Source: Deltaproteobacteria bacterium UBA6106
GTDB taxonomy: Bacteria; Desulfobacterota; Syntrophorhabdia; Syntrophorhabdales; Syntrophorhabdaceae
DNA length: 5,635 bases
Direction: 5' to 3'
NCBI GenBank assembly: GCA_002428485.1
Contig: DIWM01000032.1
Coordinates: 57,947 to 63,581 of the forward strand
The notes below the pieces were generated by a model. It saw nothing but the letters and a program-made list of their open reading frames with translations. It did no database searches and had not been told where the DNA came from. The position numbers and the translations under genes are program-made. Below, in pieces: positions 1 through 4,708 of the stretch. The stretch's first letter is position 1; every line of letters starts with the position of its first letter.

Positions 1-345
1 GTTGATCGAGGCGTCCTTCTCGATGTACGTGTCGGTCACCGGGAGGAACGCTTCCGGCTGGTAGTAGTCGTAATAGCTCACGAAGAAATGAACCTCGTTC
101 CCGGGAAAGAATGTCTTAAATTCAGTAAAGAGCTGGGCAGCAAGTGTTTTGTTGTGGGATATGATAAGGGCAGGCCTTTGGACCTTCTCGATAATATTGG
201 CCATGGTGAATGTTTTGCCTGATCCCGTTACACCGAGGAGAACCTGGTGCGGCACGCCTTGTCGAAGGTTTTCAGAGATCTTTTTAATGGCCTCCGGCTG
301 GTCCCCTTTTGGAGTATGGTCGCTTACGAGCCTGAGCTTCTTCAT
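1..345 (-). CDS. uvrB: UvrABC excinuclease subunit B, N-terminal part (runs off the left edge)
   Basis: UvrB is the DNA-damage verification helicase of nucleotide excision repair. It is loaded by UvrA and then recruits UvrC for the two incisions. The visible 115 residues are the start of the protein. They contain the GDQPEAI segment (residues 14-20), the Walker A motif GVTGSGKT (38-45, with Lys44), the ALIISHNKTLAAQL segment (59-72), and the diagnostic YYDYYQPEAF beta-hairpin start (91-100), whose tyrosines clamp one DNA strand. The segment ends in DTYIEKDASIN, which is near-invariant in UvrB. The ATG at 345-343 is chosen because it puts GDQP at the usual distance from the N-terminus. No ATG, GTG or TTG lies in frame between it and the upstream stop, and the ribosome site is weak (only GAG directly before the ATG). 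The gene is divergent from the neighbour at 485. Identity is essentially certain; only the 3' end is missing. Confidence 0.97.
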   Translation of the reverse strand, partial: MKKLRLVSDHTPKGDQPEAIKKISENLRQGVPHQVLLGVTGSGKTFTMANIIEKVQRPALIISHNKTLAAQLFTEFKTFFPGNEVHFFVSYYDYYQPEAFLPVTDTYIEKDASIN

Positions 346-415
346 CTCTATATTGTAATGCGGCCGGAAGGATCTGTCAAAAAGATACAGAGCCTCCCTC
401 AGACTATAAAAGCTC

Positions 416-445
416 TTGACATACAGAGGACAAATGTTTCATCAT
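416..445 (+). promoter_or_regulatory. Possible sigma70 promoter of the KPA-repeat protein gene
   Basis: A perfect -35 box TTGACA (416-421) is followed after 18 bases by CATCAT (440-445), which matches the -10 consensus at four of six positions. An alternative -10-like TATTAT lies at 456-461 but has no good -35 at the right distance. It sits in the uvrB/485 divergent gap, about 40 bases before the start codon. The perfect -35 makes a promoter likely; the exact -10 is uncertain. Confidence 0.4.
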
Positions 446-484
446 TTAGCAAATGTATTATAAATTCACAGGAGGTAGGAGAAC

Positions 485-1009
485 ATGAAAAAGGTCTTGT
501 TGTTCGTAATAGTGTTAATGGTGAGCATTGCCTTTGTCGGCACGGGTTTTGCACAGGAAAAGCCGAAGGCAGCACCGGCAGCGAAGCCCGCTGAGAAACC
601 GGCAGCAGCACCGGAGAAACCGGCAGCAGCCGCTGAGAAACCGGCAGCAGCACCGGAAAAGCCTGCGGAGGCGGCAAAACCGAAGCCAAAACCAATCCCC
701 GGTTTCGTCGGGACCGTAGTGAAGACAGACCCTGGTTTGATGACGGTAAAGGGGGCCAAGGACTCGGTGACATTCGATGTTTCAATGGCGAAGCTGAAAG
801 GCTACAAGTACATCTCCGATATAAAAGTCGGCGACAAGGTTGCAGTAGAGTATAAGAAGGGCAACCCGATGGTGACAAAGCTCGCCGGCGCAAAGGCAAA
901 GAAAGAAAAGGCAAAAGAAGACAAGCCAAAAGCCGATAAGCCAAAGAAAGAGAAGAAGGCAGAGAAGCCAAAAGCTGAAAAACCTGCCGAGAAACCGGCA
1001 GCAAAATAA
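485..1009 (+). CDS. Exported protein with Lys-Pro-Ala repeats flanking a small beta-type domain
   Basis: I do not recognise a named family. The 174 residues divide into four parts. Residues 1-23 are a clear Sec signal peptide: MKK, then a hydrophobic core, then GFA as the likely cleavage site before Gln24. Residues 24-70 are a low-complexity region built from EKPAAAP/EKPAAAA heptads. Residues 71-134 are a compact, probably all-beta segment (GFVGTVVKTDPGLMTVKG... through VGDKVAVEYKKG). Residues 135-174 are a very basic Lys/Ala/Pro tail. The middle segment resembles the small beta-barrel domains of uncharacterised periplasmic proteins in which a 'VGDKV.V.Y' strand is common; that is a family-level impression only. 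The flanks look like extended linkers that could cross or bind peptidoglycan or acidic polymers (inference). The start is fixed by GGAGG at 471-475, nine bases before the ATG. A strong hairpin follows the stop, so it appears monocistronic. Confidence 0.88.
   Translation: MKKVLLFVIVLMVSIAFVGTGFAQEKPKAAPAAKPAEKPAAAPEKPAAAAEKPAAAPEKPAEAAKPKPKPIPGFVGTVVKTDPGLMTVKGAKDSVTFDVSMAKLKGYKYISDIKVGDKVAVEYKKGNPMVTKLAGAKAKKEKAKEDKPKADKPKKEKKAEKPKAEKPAEKPAAK
593..672 (+). repeat. In-frame 21-bp tandem repeat encoding EKPAAA[P/A]
   Basis: The 17-base core GAGAAACCGGCAGCAGC occurs exactly at 593-609, 614-630 and 635-651, a 21-bp period equal to seven codons. A degenerate fourth unit follows. A 15-base perfect copy (GAGAAACCGGCAGCA, 989-1003) recurs at the 3' end of the same gene, encoding EKPAA near the C-terminus. 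The near-identity at DNA level, including third positions, suggests recent slippage or duplication rather than protein-level convergence alone. Confidence 0.9.
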
Positions 1010-1030
1010 CAAAGAAAAGATTGACAGGAT

Positions 1031-1063
1031 AAACCCCGCTTCTCATTCCGGGAAGCGGGGTTT
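1031..1063. terminator. Strong intrinsic terminator, potentially bidirectional
   Basis: A perfect 12-bp stem pairs AAACCCCGCTTC (1031-1042) with GAAGCGGGGTTT (1052-1063) around a 9-base loop. It starts 21 bases after the stop codon of the gene ending at 1009. A short T-rich run (TTTATT) follows on the plus strand and TTTATCC on the minus strand. It is well placed to stop plus-strand transcripts and could also act as a second terminator for the convergent atp cluster. Confidence 0.85.
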
Positions 1064-1076
1064 ATTAATGAATTGC

Positions 1077-1099
1077 AAGGGGCGGTTGAACCGCCCCTT
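1077..1099. terminator. Hairpin after atpE, probable terminator
   Basis: AAGGGGCGG (1077-1085) pairs perfectly with CCGCCCCTT (1091-1099) around the 5-base loop TTGAA. It begins six bases beyond the atpE stop codon on the minus strand. The T-rich tail (TTTATCTTT) is better on the plus strand. For the atp transcript it may therefore act together with the 1031-1063 hairpin, or protect the 3' end of the mRNA. Confidence 0.7.
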
Positions 1100-1104
1100 T
1101 ATCT

Positions 1105-1431
1105 TTACAGCTTAAAGATCAGAAGCAATGAGACAACGAGAGAATATATTACGAGAGATTCGATCATAGCAAGACCGATGATCATAGGTGTTACGATCTT
1201 TCCCGATGCCCCAGGATTTCTGGCGATGCCATCAAGGGCGGACGCGATACTTTTCCCCTGTCCTATTGCACCTCCAAAAGCTGCGATCGCAATGCCGAAA
1301 CCTGCGGCGAGCGCCACCATCTGCTTGACCGGTGAATCAAGACCTGCGGTCGGCTCTGCTGCCATTGCGATACCGAAAGATATACCAACGAAGACCCCGA
1401 GGAACACAATTACTGTTAGAAACCTTTTCAT
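1105..1431 (-). CDS. atpE: F1F0-ATP synthase subunit c (proteolipid) with N-terminal signal-like extension
   Basis: Subunit c forms the membrane rotor ring of ATP synthase and carries the coupling ion. The 108 residues include an extra N-terminal hydrophobic segment (1-24, ending AMAA, signal-peptide-like), then the usual two-helix hairpin. Helix 1 is about 38-60 (VALAAGFGIAIAAFGGAIGQ). The polar loop carries the signature ARNP (70-73). Helix 2 is about 80-106 and carries the ion-binding Glu91 in GLAMIESLVIYSL. Gln58 in helix 1, Glu91-Ser92 and Tyr96 align with Na+-liganding positions Gln32, Glu65-Ser66 and Tyr70 of Ilyobacter tartaricus subunit c. The position of its Thr67 is Leu93, so ion choice is open. 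The gene is last in the cluster, 33 bases after atpB. The ribosome site AAAGGGG (1447-1441) lies nine bases from the ATG behind a very A-rich stretch, which suits the high expression needed for a ring subunit. Identity is certain. Confidence 0.97.
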   Translation of the reverse strand: MKRFLTVIVFLGVFVGISFGIAMAAEPTAGLDSPVKQMVALAAGFGIAIAAFGGAIGQGKSIASALDGIARNPGASGKIVTPMIIGLAMIESLVIYSLVVSLLLIFKL

Positions 1432-1464
1432 TAAATCTCACCCCTTTCTTGTATTTTTTTTATT
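1432..1464 (-). promoter_or_regulatory. A-rich atpB-atpE intercistronic region with strong ribosome binding site
   Basis: On the minus strand this 33-base gap is nearly all A/T (AAAATAAAAAAAATAC) and then AAAGGGG (1447-1441), nine bases before the atpE ATG. Unstructured A/U-rich leaders enhance translation, and Escherichia coli atpE is known to have an enhancer of this kind, which raises subunit c output above that of subunit a. A similar role here is inferred from position and composition. Confidence 0.55.
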
Positions 1465-2160
1465 TTAATGTTCATGCGAAATCGCTCCTGAAAAATATGC
1501 CATCGAGAGCAGCATGAATACGAAAGTCTGGACAAAGGCCACAAAGAGACCGAGGAACATGACCGGAAGAGGAACAAGCAGGGGAACGAGACCGAAGAAG
1601 ATCGCTGTAACCAGGTGGTCGCCGGTTATATTGCCGAAAAGCCTGAGGCCCAGTGAAAGTGGTCTCGCGATGTGTCCTATCAGCTCGATGGGTACCATCA
1701 ATGGGGCAAGCCACCAGAAAGGCCCCATGAATTGTTTGAGATATTTTGCGCCATGTTCTTTAAAGCCGTAGTAGTGGGTCATCACGAAGACCGTGAGGGA
1801 GCACGCAAATGTAGTATTAACGTTATCTGTTGCAGGGAGAAATCCGGGAACGAGCCCGGAGAGGTTATTGAAAAGAATGAAGAGCGCCAGGGTGCCGATC
1901 AGCAGTACGAACTCTTTACCTCTTGGCCCCATGGTGTCAACAATAATGTTCGAAAGGCTCTCCACGATCATTTCCACGAAGGTTCCGAAGGTCAGCTTCC
2001 CTTCCGGGACAATATCGTCCTCTCTTTTTTTGAGCTGCCTGTAACCGAGGATGGCAATAACGATAAGAATGGCCGATATGATCAGGGCATTCGATACGTG
2101 TGGCGGCAGGTTTTTCAGAAAAGGAAAGAGAGACGCCCAGGTAAATACTTCATGTTCCAT
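1465..2160 (-). CDS. atpB: F1F0-ATP synthase subunit a
   Basis: Subunit a is the membrane stator that forms the two ion half-channels against the c ring. The 231-residue protein has the usual hydrophobic helices and the family's defining segment PLSLGLRLFGN (167-177), with the essential Arg173 equivalent to E. coli Arg210. Gln211 in AFVQTFVF matches E. coli Gln252. The position of E. coli Glu219 is His182, and that of His245 is Gly204. Ion-channel residues at these two places vary between lineages. The N-terminal MEHEVFTWASLF is typical of the short-leader forms. I use the ATG at 2160, not the in-frame ATG at 2256, because AAGGAG lies nine bases upstream and the extra 32 residues are polar sequence lying over the end of atpI. 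Its ATG shares one base with the atpI stop (TAATG), implying translational coupling. Confidence 0.97.
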   Translation of the reverse strand: MEHEVFTWASLFPFLKNLPPHVSNALIISAILIVIAILGYRQLKKREDDIVPEGKLTFGTFVEMIVESLSNIIVDTMGPRGKEFVLLIGTLALFILFNNLSGLVPGFLPATDNVNTTFACSLTVFVMTHYYGFKEHGAKYLKQFMGPFWWLAPLMVPIELIGHIARPLSLGLRLFGNITGDHLVTAIFFGLVPLLVPLPVMFLGLFVAFVQTFVFMLLSMAYFSGAISHEH

Positions 2161-2543
2161 TAGTTTTGTCTCCTTTTCGCGACGGGTGTCAGGGCTATCT
2201 GGATCTGATTTACCACGACAGACATGAATACTGTCGATAAACCGATGAGAAAACATATCACGTTAATATCGCCAAAAACAAGTACCAGAACTACCAACCC
2301 GATGAGGACGAGAAACTTAAGCGGCAGTTTGATGAGAAGGTCTTTCTTGTGAACCTTCGATTGGGTAAATCCACCTTCAATGATCCTTTTCAGGAACCTG
2401 AAATTGAGGGTCATGATGGAGCTTGCGACGGCGAAGCTGAAAAAATACTTGAATTCACGGGTGATCAACAAGATGAGGATCGAGCCAAGGATAAGAATGA
2501 AGACGTTTATCCGCTCTATGTCATTGATGTTTGTCTCTTTCAT
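2160..2543 (-). CDS. atpI: AtpI-family small membrane protein (ATP synthase subunit I)
   Basis: This 127-residue hydrophobic protein has four predicted membrane segments (about 12-27, 32-48, 73-91 and 94-113) and a basic loop (50-70), ending in a basic tail (VAKRRQN). Its size, topology and position directly before atpB match the ATP synthase I family. Members are not structural subunits of the mature enzyme and have been implicated in c-ring assembly and in Mg2+ or Ca2+ transport. The assignment rests mainly on context and topology, since the family is poorly conserved. The ATG at 2543 overlaps the end of the upstream gene by 23 bases. The only purine-rich site, AAAAGGA, ends just two bases before it, so translation probably depends on ribosomes finishing atpZ. 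The stop is fused to the atpB start. Confidence 0.82.
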   Translation of the reverse strand: MKETNINDIERINVFILILGSILILLITREFKYFFSFAVASSIMTLNFRFLKRIIEGGFTQSKVHKKDLLIKLPLKFLVLIGLVVLVLVFGDINVICFLIGLSTVFMSVVVNQIQIALTPVAKRRQN

Positions 2544-2796
2544 TGTCCTTTTGAACCTTTTTCAAGAGCAGGAATATGGTTTTCATTGCTGCGGCGACGC
2601 CGAAGATCATGAAGATGATCGTCAGATACGGCGATGTTTCAAAGAACCGGTCCAGAAAGTAGCCGATGGCGATCCCGATGGCTACGGACAGACCCATTTC
2701 GATCCCCAGCGAGCTGTAACTCATGAGCGATCTTACCAAATCCTTCTTGCCGTCCTGAATAGTCATGTCCATCAGATTTCCGTCATTTTCTAACAT
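2521..2796 (-). CDS. atpZ: AtpZ/AtpI-like two-helix F0 accessory protein
   Basis: The 91 residues have two membrane helices (about 30-48 and 57-78) with the family hallmark between them: GIAIGYFLDRFFETSPYLT (41-59), followed by FGVAAAMKTIFLLLKK. This 'GY.LD....TSP.LT' pattern is typical of AtpZ proteins (ATPase_gene1 family), which occur as the first gene of many bacterial atp clusters. They are linked to Mg2+/Ca2+ supply or c-ring assembly rather than catalysis. The N-terminus is acidic and polar. I use the ATG at 2796 because AAAGGG lies seven bases upstream; Met9 and Met11 are alternatives. It opens the cluster and faces away from the tRNA gene. No convincing promoter was found for the cluster in the 140-base gap, although one must exist there or further upstream. 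Confidence 0.87.
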   Translation of the reverse strand: MLENDGNLMDMTIQDGKKDLVRSLMSYSSLGIEMGLSVAIGIAIGYFLDRFFETSPYLTIIFMIFGVAAAMKTIFLLLKKVQKDNERDKHQ

Positions 2797-2896
2797 ATGG
2801 GCGCCCTTTAGTCAACGTTTTTTGTTATTTTCTTCACAACTCCCATTGCCCTGCAATAGCCTGACGCCTCTATGTATATATTGGATGAAAATTGTT

Positions 2897-2926
2897 TTGA
2901 AATTTCCTTTTCTTGTGTGTTATAAA
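2897..2926 (+). promoter_or_regulatory. Promoter of the tRNA-Lys gene
   Basis: TTGAAA (2897-2902) and TATAAA (2921-2926), each five of six to consensus, are separated by 18 bases. The TG at 2918-2919 adds an extended -10. The predicted start, around 2933, lies a few bases before the mature tRNA 5' end, as expected for a singly transcribed tRNA. Confidence 0.7.
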
Positions 2927-2938
2927 AGACAATCTAAG

Positions 2939-3015
2939 GGGCCGTTAGCTCAGTCCGGTAGAGCAGTTGACTCTTAATCAATTGGTCGGAGGTTCGAATC
3001 CTCCACGGCCCACCA
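2939..3015 (+). tRNA. tRNA-Lys, anticodon CUU
   Basis: The cloverleaf is complete. The acceptor stem is GGGCCGT (2939-2945) with ACGGCCC (3005-3011). The D arm is GCTC/GAGC. The anticodon stem is GTTGA/TCAAT with loop CTCTTAA, giving anticodon CTT. The T arm is GGAGG/CCTCC with loop TTCGAAT. Discriminator A3012 and an encoded CCA (3013-3015) follow. The sequence is close to the standard bacterial lysine tRNA. The CUU anticodon reads AAG only, so a second lysine tRNA with UUU must lie elsewhere. The 9-base D loop makes the molecule 77 bases long. It stands alone, with no second tRNA or integrase beside it in this window. Confidence 0.97.
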
Positions 3016-3098
3016 AATAATATCAATAACTTACACAGTATTCACAATCTCATAAAAGTCGAAAAGGTATTTAATTCGTCTTAAAAATTAAAAAATAC

Positions 3099-3127
3099 TT
3101 GACAAACAATGACATTAGATATATTAT
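3099..3127 (+). promoter_or_regulatory. Near-consensus sigma70 promoter of the TetR-family regulator gene
   Basis: TTGACA (3099-3104, six of six) and TATTAT (3122-3127, five of six) are separated by the optimal 17 bases. An AT-rich stretch at 3081-3097 could serve as an UP element. This is the strongest promoter by eye in the window. Its predicted start, near 3134, falls inside the dyad at 3128-3144, so it should be strong when free and easily blocked by a bound repressor. Confidence 0.85.
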
Positions 3128-3161
3128 TTAGACATAGAGTCTAATATATGGAGTAAATGTC
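3111..3161. promoter_or_regulatory. Nested dyad, probable operator for the TetR-family regulator
   Basis: An inner inverted repeat TTAGAC-N5-GTCTAA (3128-3144) directly abuts the -10 box. An outer one, GACATT (3111-3116) with AATGTC (3156-3161), has exactly the same centre (3136), with 11 bases between arms on each side. A further partial symmetry pairs ATATATTA (3119-3126) with TAATATAT (3142-3149). The inner dyad has the size and position of a TetR-family operator, and the whole spans the -10 box, start site and ribosome site. Binding by the adjacent protein is inferred. Confidence 0.65.
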
Positions 3162-3164
3162 TAT

Positions 3165-3842
3165 ATGGGTATCATAGAAAGAAGAAAACGTGAAAGGGAA
3201 GCGAGACAGGAACTGGCAATAGGCGCAGCGATGAGCATATACGATAGAGACGGCTACCATGCAATTACCATGGAAAAGATCGCGGAGAAATCGGAGCTGA
3301 GCCGGGCAGCGCTCTATCTTTATTTCAAGAACAAAGAGGAGATAATGGTAAGCGCTATAGCATCTCATGCCGACTACTTTGAAAGCATCCTGAAGGAATT
3401 ATACGACAACCGGGAGCATTATAAGGAAGTTCTGCTGGAAAAGTTATGGGAATGCTTTCAAAAGTTCTACGAAAAAGATCAATTGGCCTTTACCGCTTGG
3501 CTGTATTTTCACCAGACGGAGATGCTTGGCAATCTCCCCGAAGAACTGCGCAACGTCATTCACGCGCTGGGCGCGAAAGTGGTTGGCATGCAGCATAAGA
3601 TAATCAGGTACGCAGTAGAGAAAAAGATCTTCATTCAGTGTGATTACAGGGCGCTTTCAGAGGTAATATGGTCCTCTTTTCTCGGGATCGTGTATGTAGA
3701 ACGAAGCAAGAAAGTGCTTTCCAATAAGAACCATATGGCTATTACACAGGAAGCGGCTTTGAAGGTCTTATCGCGAGGCGTCCTGAACACATCGCGCAAA
3801 AATGAAGTGAGTGAAAAAAAGGGCAAGCATGCTTGTTCATGA
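3165..3842 (+). CDS. TetR/AcrR-family transcriptional regulator
   Basis: The 225-residue protein has the standard TetR plan. A basic N-terminal arm (MGIIERRKREREARQ) is followed by the DNA-binding helices at about 16-62. These contain the helix-turn-helix ITMEKIAEKSELSRAALYLYFKNKEE (34-59), in which TMEKIAEKS leads into the recognition helix and LYLYFKNKEE is the family signature. Residues from about 65 on form the divergent helical ligand-binding and dimerisation domain (for example FYEKDQLAFTAWLYFHQTEML). The arm and length resemble the MGI.ERR...KE group, often found near lipid or efflux genes. The ligand cannot be read from sequence. The ATG at 3165 has GGAG (3150-3153) eleven bases upstream; an ATG at 3157 is out of frame and stops at once. 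The dyad over its own promoter suggests autorepression. The next gene, 76 bases on, is the likely co-regulated partner. Confidence 0.95.
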   Translation: MGIIERRKREREARQELAIGAAMSIYDRDGYHAITMEKIAEKSELSRAALYLYFKNKEEIMVSAIASHADYFESILKELYDNREHYKEVLLEKLWECFQKFYEKDQLAFTAWLYFHQTEMLGNLPEELRNVIHALGAKVVGMQHKIIRYAVEKKIFIQCDYRALSEVIWSSFLGIVYVERSKKVLSNKNHMAITQEAALKVLSRGVLNTSRKNEVSEKKGKHACS

Positions 3843-3918
3843 ATATATTAAGTTGAGGAAAGACGTAAGAGAGCACAACAGTGCTGCTGATAAATTGAAA
3901 ATAAAAGGAGGAATTACT

Positions 3919-4440
3919 ATGGGCAGAGTATCTGAAGCAATGACGCGTTTTATGTTGAATGAAAAGTTTCTCCAGAGATTCGAAGAGAAGGTCGTTAAAG
4001 GAGAAGCGGCGACAGTCGATGTGTTCTTAAAAAAGAACATGGAATATGTCGTGAGAGGAAAGGTCTTAAAAGGACGTGGAACACCGGTACTGTCGATCAG
4101 GGGTATTGCCGGCTCTGCGGTTCCCGCGCAATACAGAGATAATGAGAAGTCCTTTTCCGTGATCCCGGAGAAGGATGGCCTGTATCGTATAGGGGTTGAA
4201 GCCAGGACTGAAGCTGATGAACGGGAACCGGTTACCCTCGCGGTTACGTTTTCCTATTACATTCCTTCGCCCAAATACACCATGGGCTCGATTGAAACGT
4301 TGCCCAGCGAGTTAAGCTGGTATATGGTAGTAGGTGACGGTCCGGAGAAAAGGTCGCGGGAAACAAATGCAGCCGCTGCAATGGAAGGCAGCGGAACAAT
4401 GGTTTATAACGAAATATTGGAAGATCGCAAAACGGGCTAA
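3919..4440 (+). CDS. Unrecognised 173-residue protein downstream of the TetR-family regulator
   Basis: I do not recognise a family. An optimal ribosome site AAGGAGG (3905-3911) lies seven bases before the ATG at 3919. That is preferred over the in-frame ATG at 3811, which would overlap the regulator by 32 bases. There is no signal peptide or membrane helix, so it is probably cytoplasmic. Residues 1-30 look helical and amphipathic (MTRFMLNEKFLQRFEEKVVKG). Residues 32-116 alternate hydrophobic and polar residues in strand-like runs (ATVDVFLKK, MEYVVRGKVLKG, PVLSIRGIAG, KSFSVIPEKDGLYRIGVEAR, VTLAVTFSYYI), suggesting a beta-sandwich. The C-terminal part (117-173) is more polar. The MTRF(M/L)...F..R opening resembles that of polymer-granule and phasin-like accessory proteins only superficially. 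It probably shares the regulator's promoter, since no other promoter is evident in the gap. A stretch of six T's after the stop lacks a clear hairpin. Confidence 0.82.
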   Translation: MGRVSEAMTRFMLNEKFLQRFEEKVVKGEAATVDVFLKKNMEYVVRGKVLKGRGTPVLSIRGIAGSAVPAQYRDNEKSFSVIPEKDGLYRIGVEARTEADEREPVTLAVTFSYYIPSPKYTMGSIETLPSELSWYMVVGDGPEKRSRETNAAAAMEGSGTMVYNEILEDRKTG

Positions 4441-4495
4441 GCGGAGCTGAACCTGATCGGATAAGCCAGAATTGATTTTTTAGTGAATATTTATG

Positions 4496-4524
4496 TTTCC
4501 TTGGTGCTGAGAAAATGGTATAAT
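4496..4524 (+). promoter_or_regulatory. Extended -10 promoter upstream of the candidate small RNA
   Basis: A perfect TATAAT (4519-4524) is preceded by TG and one base (4516-4518), the extended -10 form that tolerates a poor -35. The hexamer 17 bases upstream is TTTCCT (4496-4501), only two of six. The predicted start is about 4531. No open reading frame with a ribosome site follows on this strand, which points to a non-coding transcript. Confidence 0.55.
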
Positions 4525-4530
4525 TAGTCA

Positions 4531-4624
4531 ATACAGAAATGAGGAAATGTCCGGGCGGGCATTCCGGTATGGCTGCTCAATAGCATCCCCCCATGTGGTC
4601 ATATCGTTGCTCGCCCTTTTTATT
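4531..4624 (+). ncRNA. Candidate rod-shaped small RNA of about 90 nt
   Basis: From the predicted start near 4531 the transcript would carry an A-rich 5' tail. It then folds as a rod: GGGCGGGC (4553-4560) with GCTCGCCC (4609-4616, one G-U pair), an internal loop, CGGTAT (4565-4570) with ATATCG (4601-4606, one G-U), and an inner hairpin TGCT/AGCA (4574-4585). It ends in TTTTTATT. Promoter, fold and terminator agree in strand and spacing. A C-rich single-stranded run (CCCCCC, 4587-4592) could serve as an interaction site. It matches no RNA class I can name. The alternative is that the hairpin is just a repeat or a terminator for the upstream operon. Confidence 0.45.
4553..4624 (+). terminator. 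Intrinsic terminator with a long stem-loop
   Basis: GCTCGCCC (4609-4616) pairs with GGGCGGGC (4553-4560) and is followed by TTTTTATT (4617-4624). The intervening sequence is itself paired at 4565-4570/4601-4606, bringing the arms together. It could end a short transcript from 4531 and also read-through from the gene ending at 4440, which has no closer terminator. Confidence 0.6.
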
Positions 4625-4708
4625 GCAAATAACCAAGCTCCAGTTAACCGTGATCTTCCATAAGGATGAACATCGGCAATGAAAACCGGCTCATGGCTCA
4701 TGAAAAAC

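Noticed and set aside
399..1046. Long minus-strand frames opposite the KPA-repeat gene.
   Set aside because: They are shadows of a repetitive GC-rich gene: Arg/Leu/Ser/Pro-rich low complexity with no start signals. The plus strand has a signal peptide, ribosome site and terminator.
1672..2163. 163-codon plus-strand frame opposite atpB.
   Set aside because: The minus strand encodes unmistakable subunit a with its essential Arg. The plus frame is polar, has no ribosome site and matches no family.
2161..2256. Upstream ATG giving atpB 32 extra residues.
   Set aside because: The extension is polar sequence read out of frame over atpI, and the ATG at 2160 has a good ribosome site and the family-typical N-terminus.
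2875..2902. Minus-strand TTTCAA-N16-TATATA as a promoter for the atp cluster.
   Set aside because: Both hexamers are weak, and the -35 coincides with the better plus-strand tRNA promoter -35. Position is plausible but the match is too poor to call.
3016..3098. Possible integration site or phage remnant at the 3' end of the tRNA gene.
   Set aside because: No repeat of the tRNA 3' end and no integrase are visible; the stretch is plain AT-rich sequence leading into the regulator promoter.
3811..3918. Upstream ATG giving the 173-residue protein 36 extra residues.
   Set aside because: It overlaps the TetR-family gene and has no ribosome site, whereas AAGGAGG sits seven bases before the ATG at 3919.
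4541..4560. GAGGAAATGTCCGGGC resembles the conserved RNase P RNA element GAGGAAAGTCCGGGC.
   Set aside because: There is an extra T in the core, and the other conserved RNase P segments are missing. A terminator follows within about 80 bases, while RNase P RNA is several hundred bases long. Treated as chance similarity.
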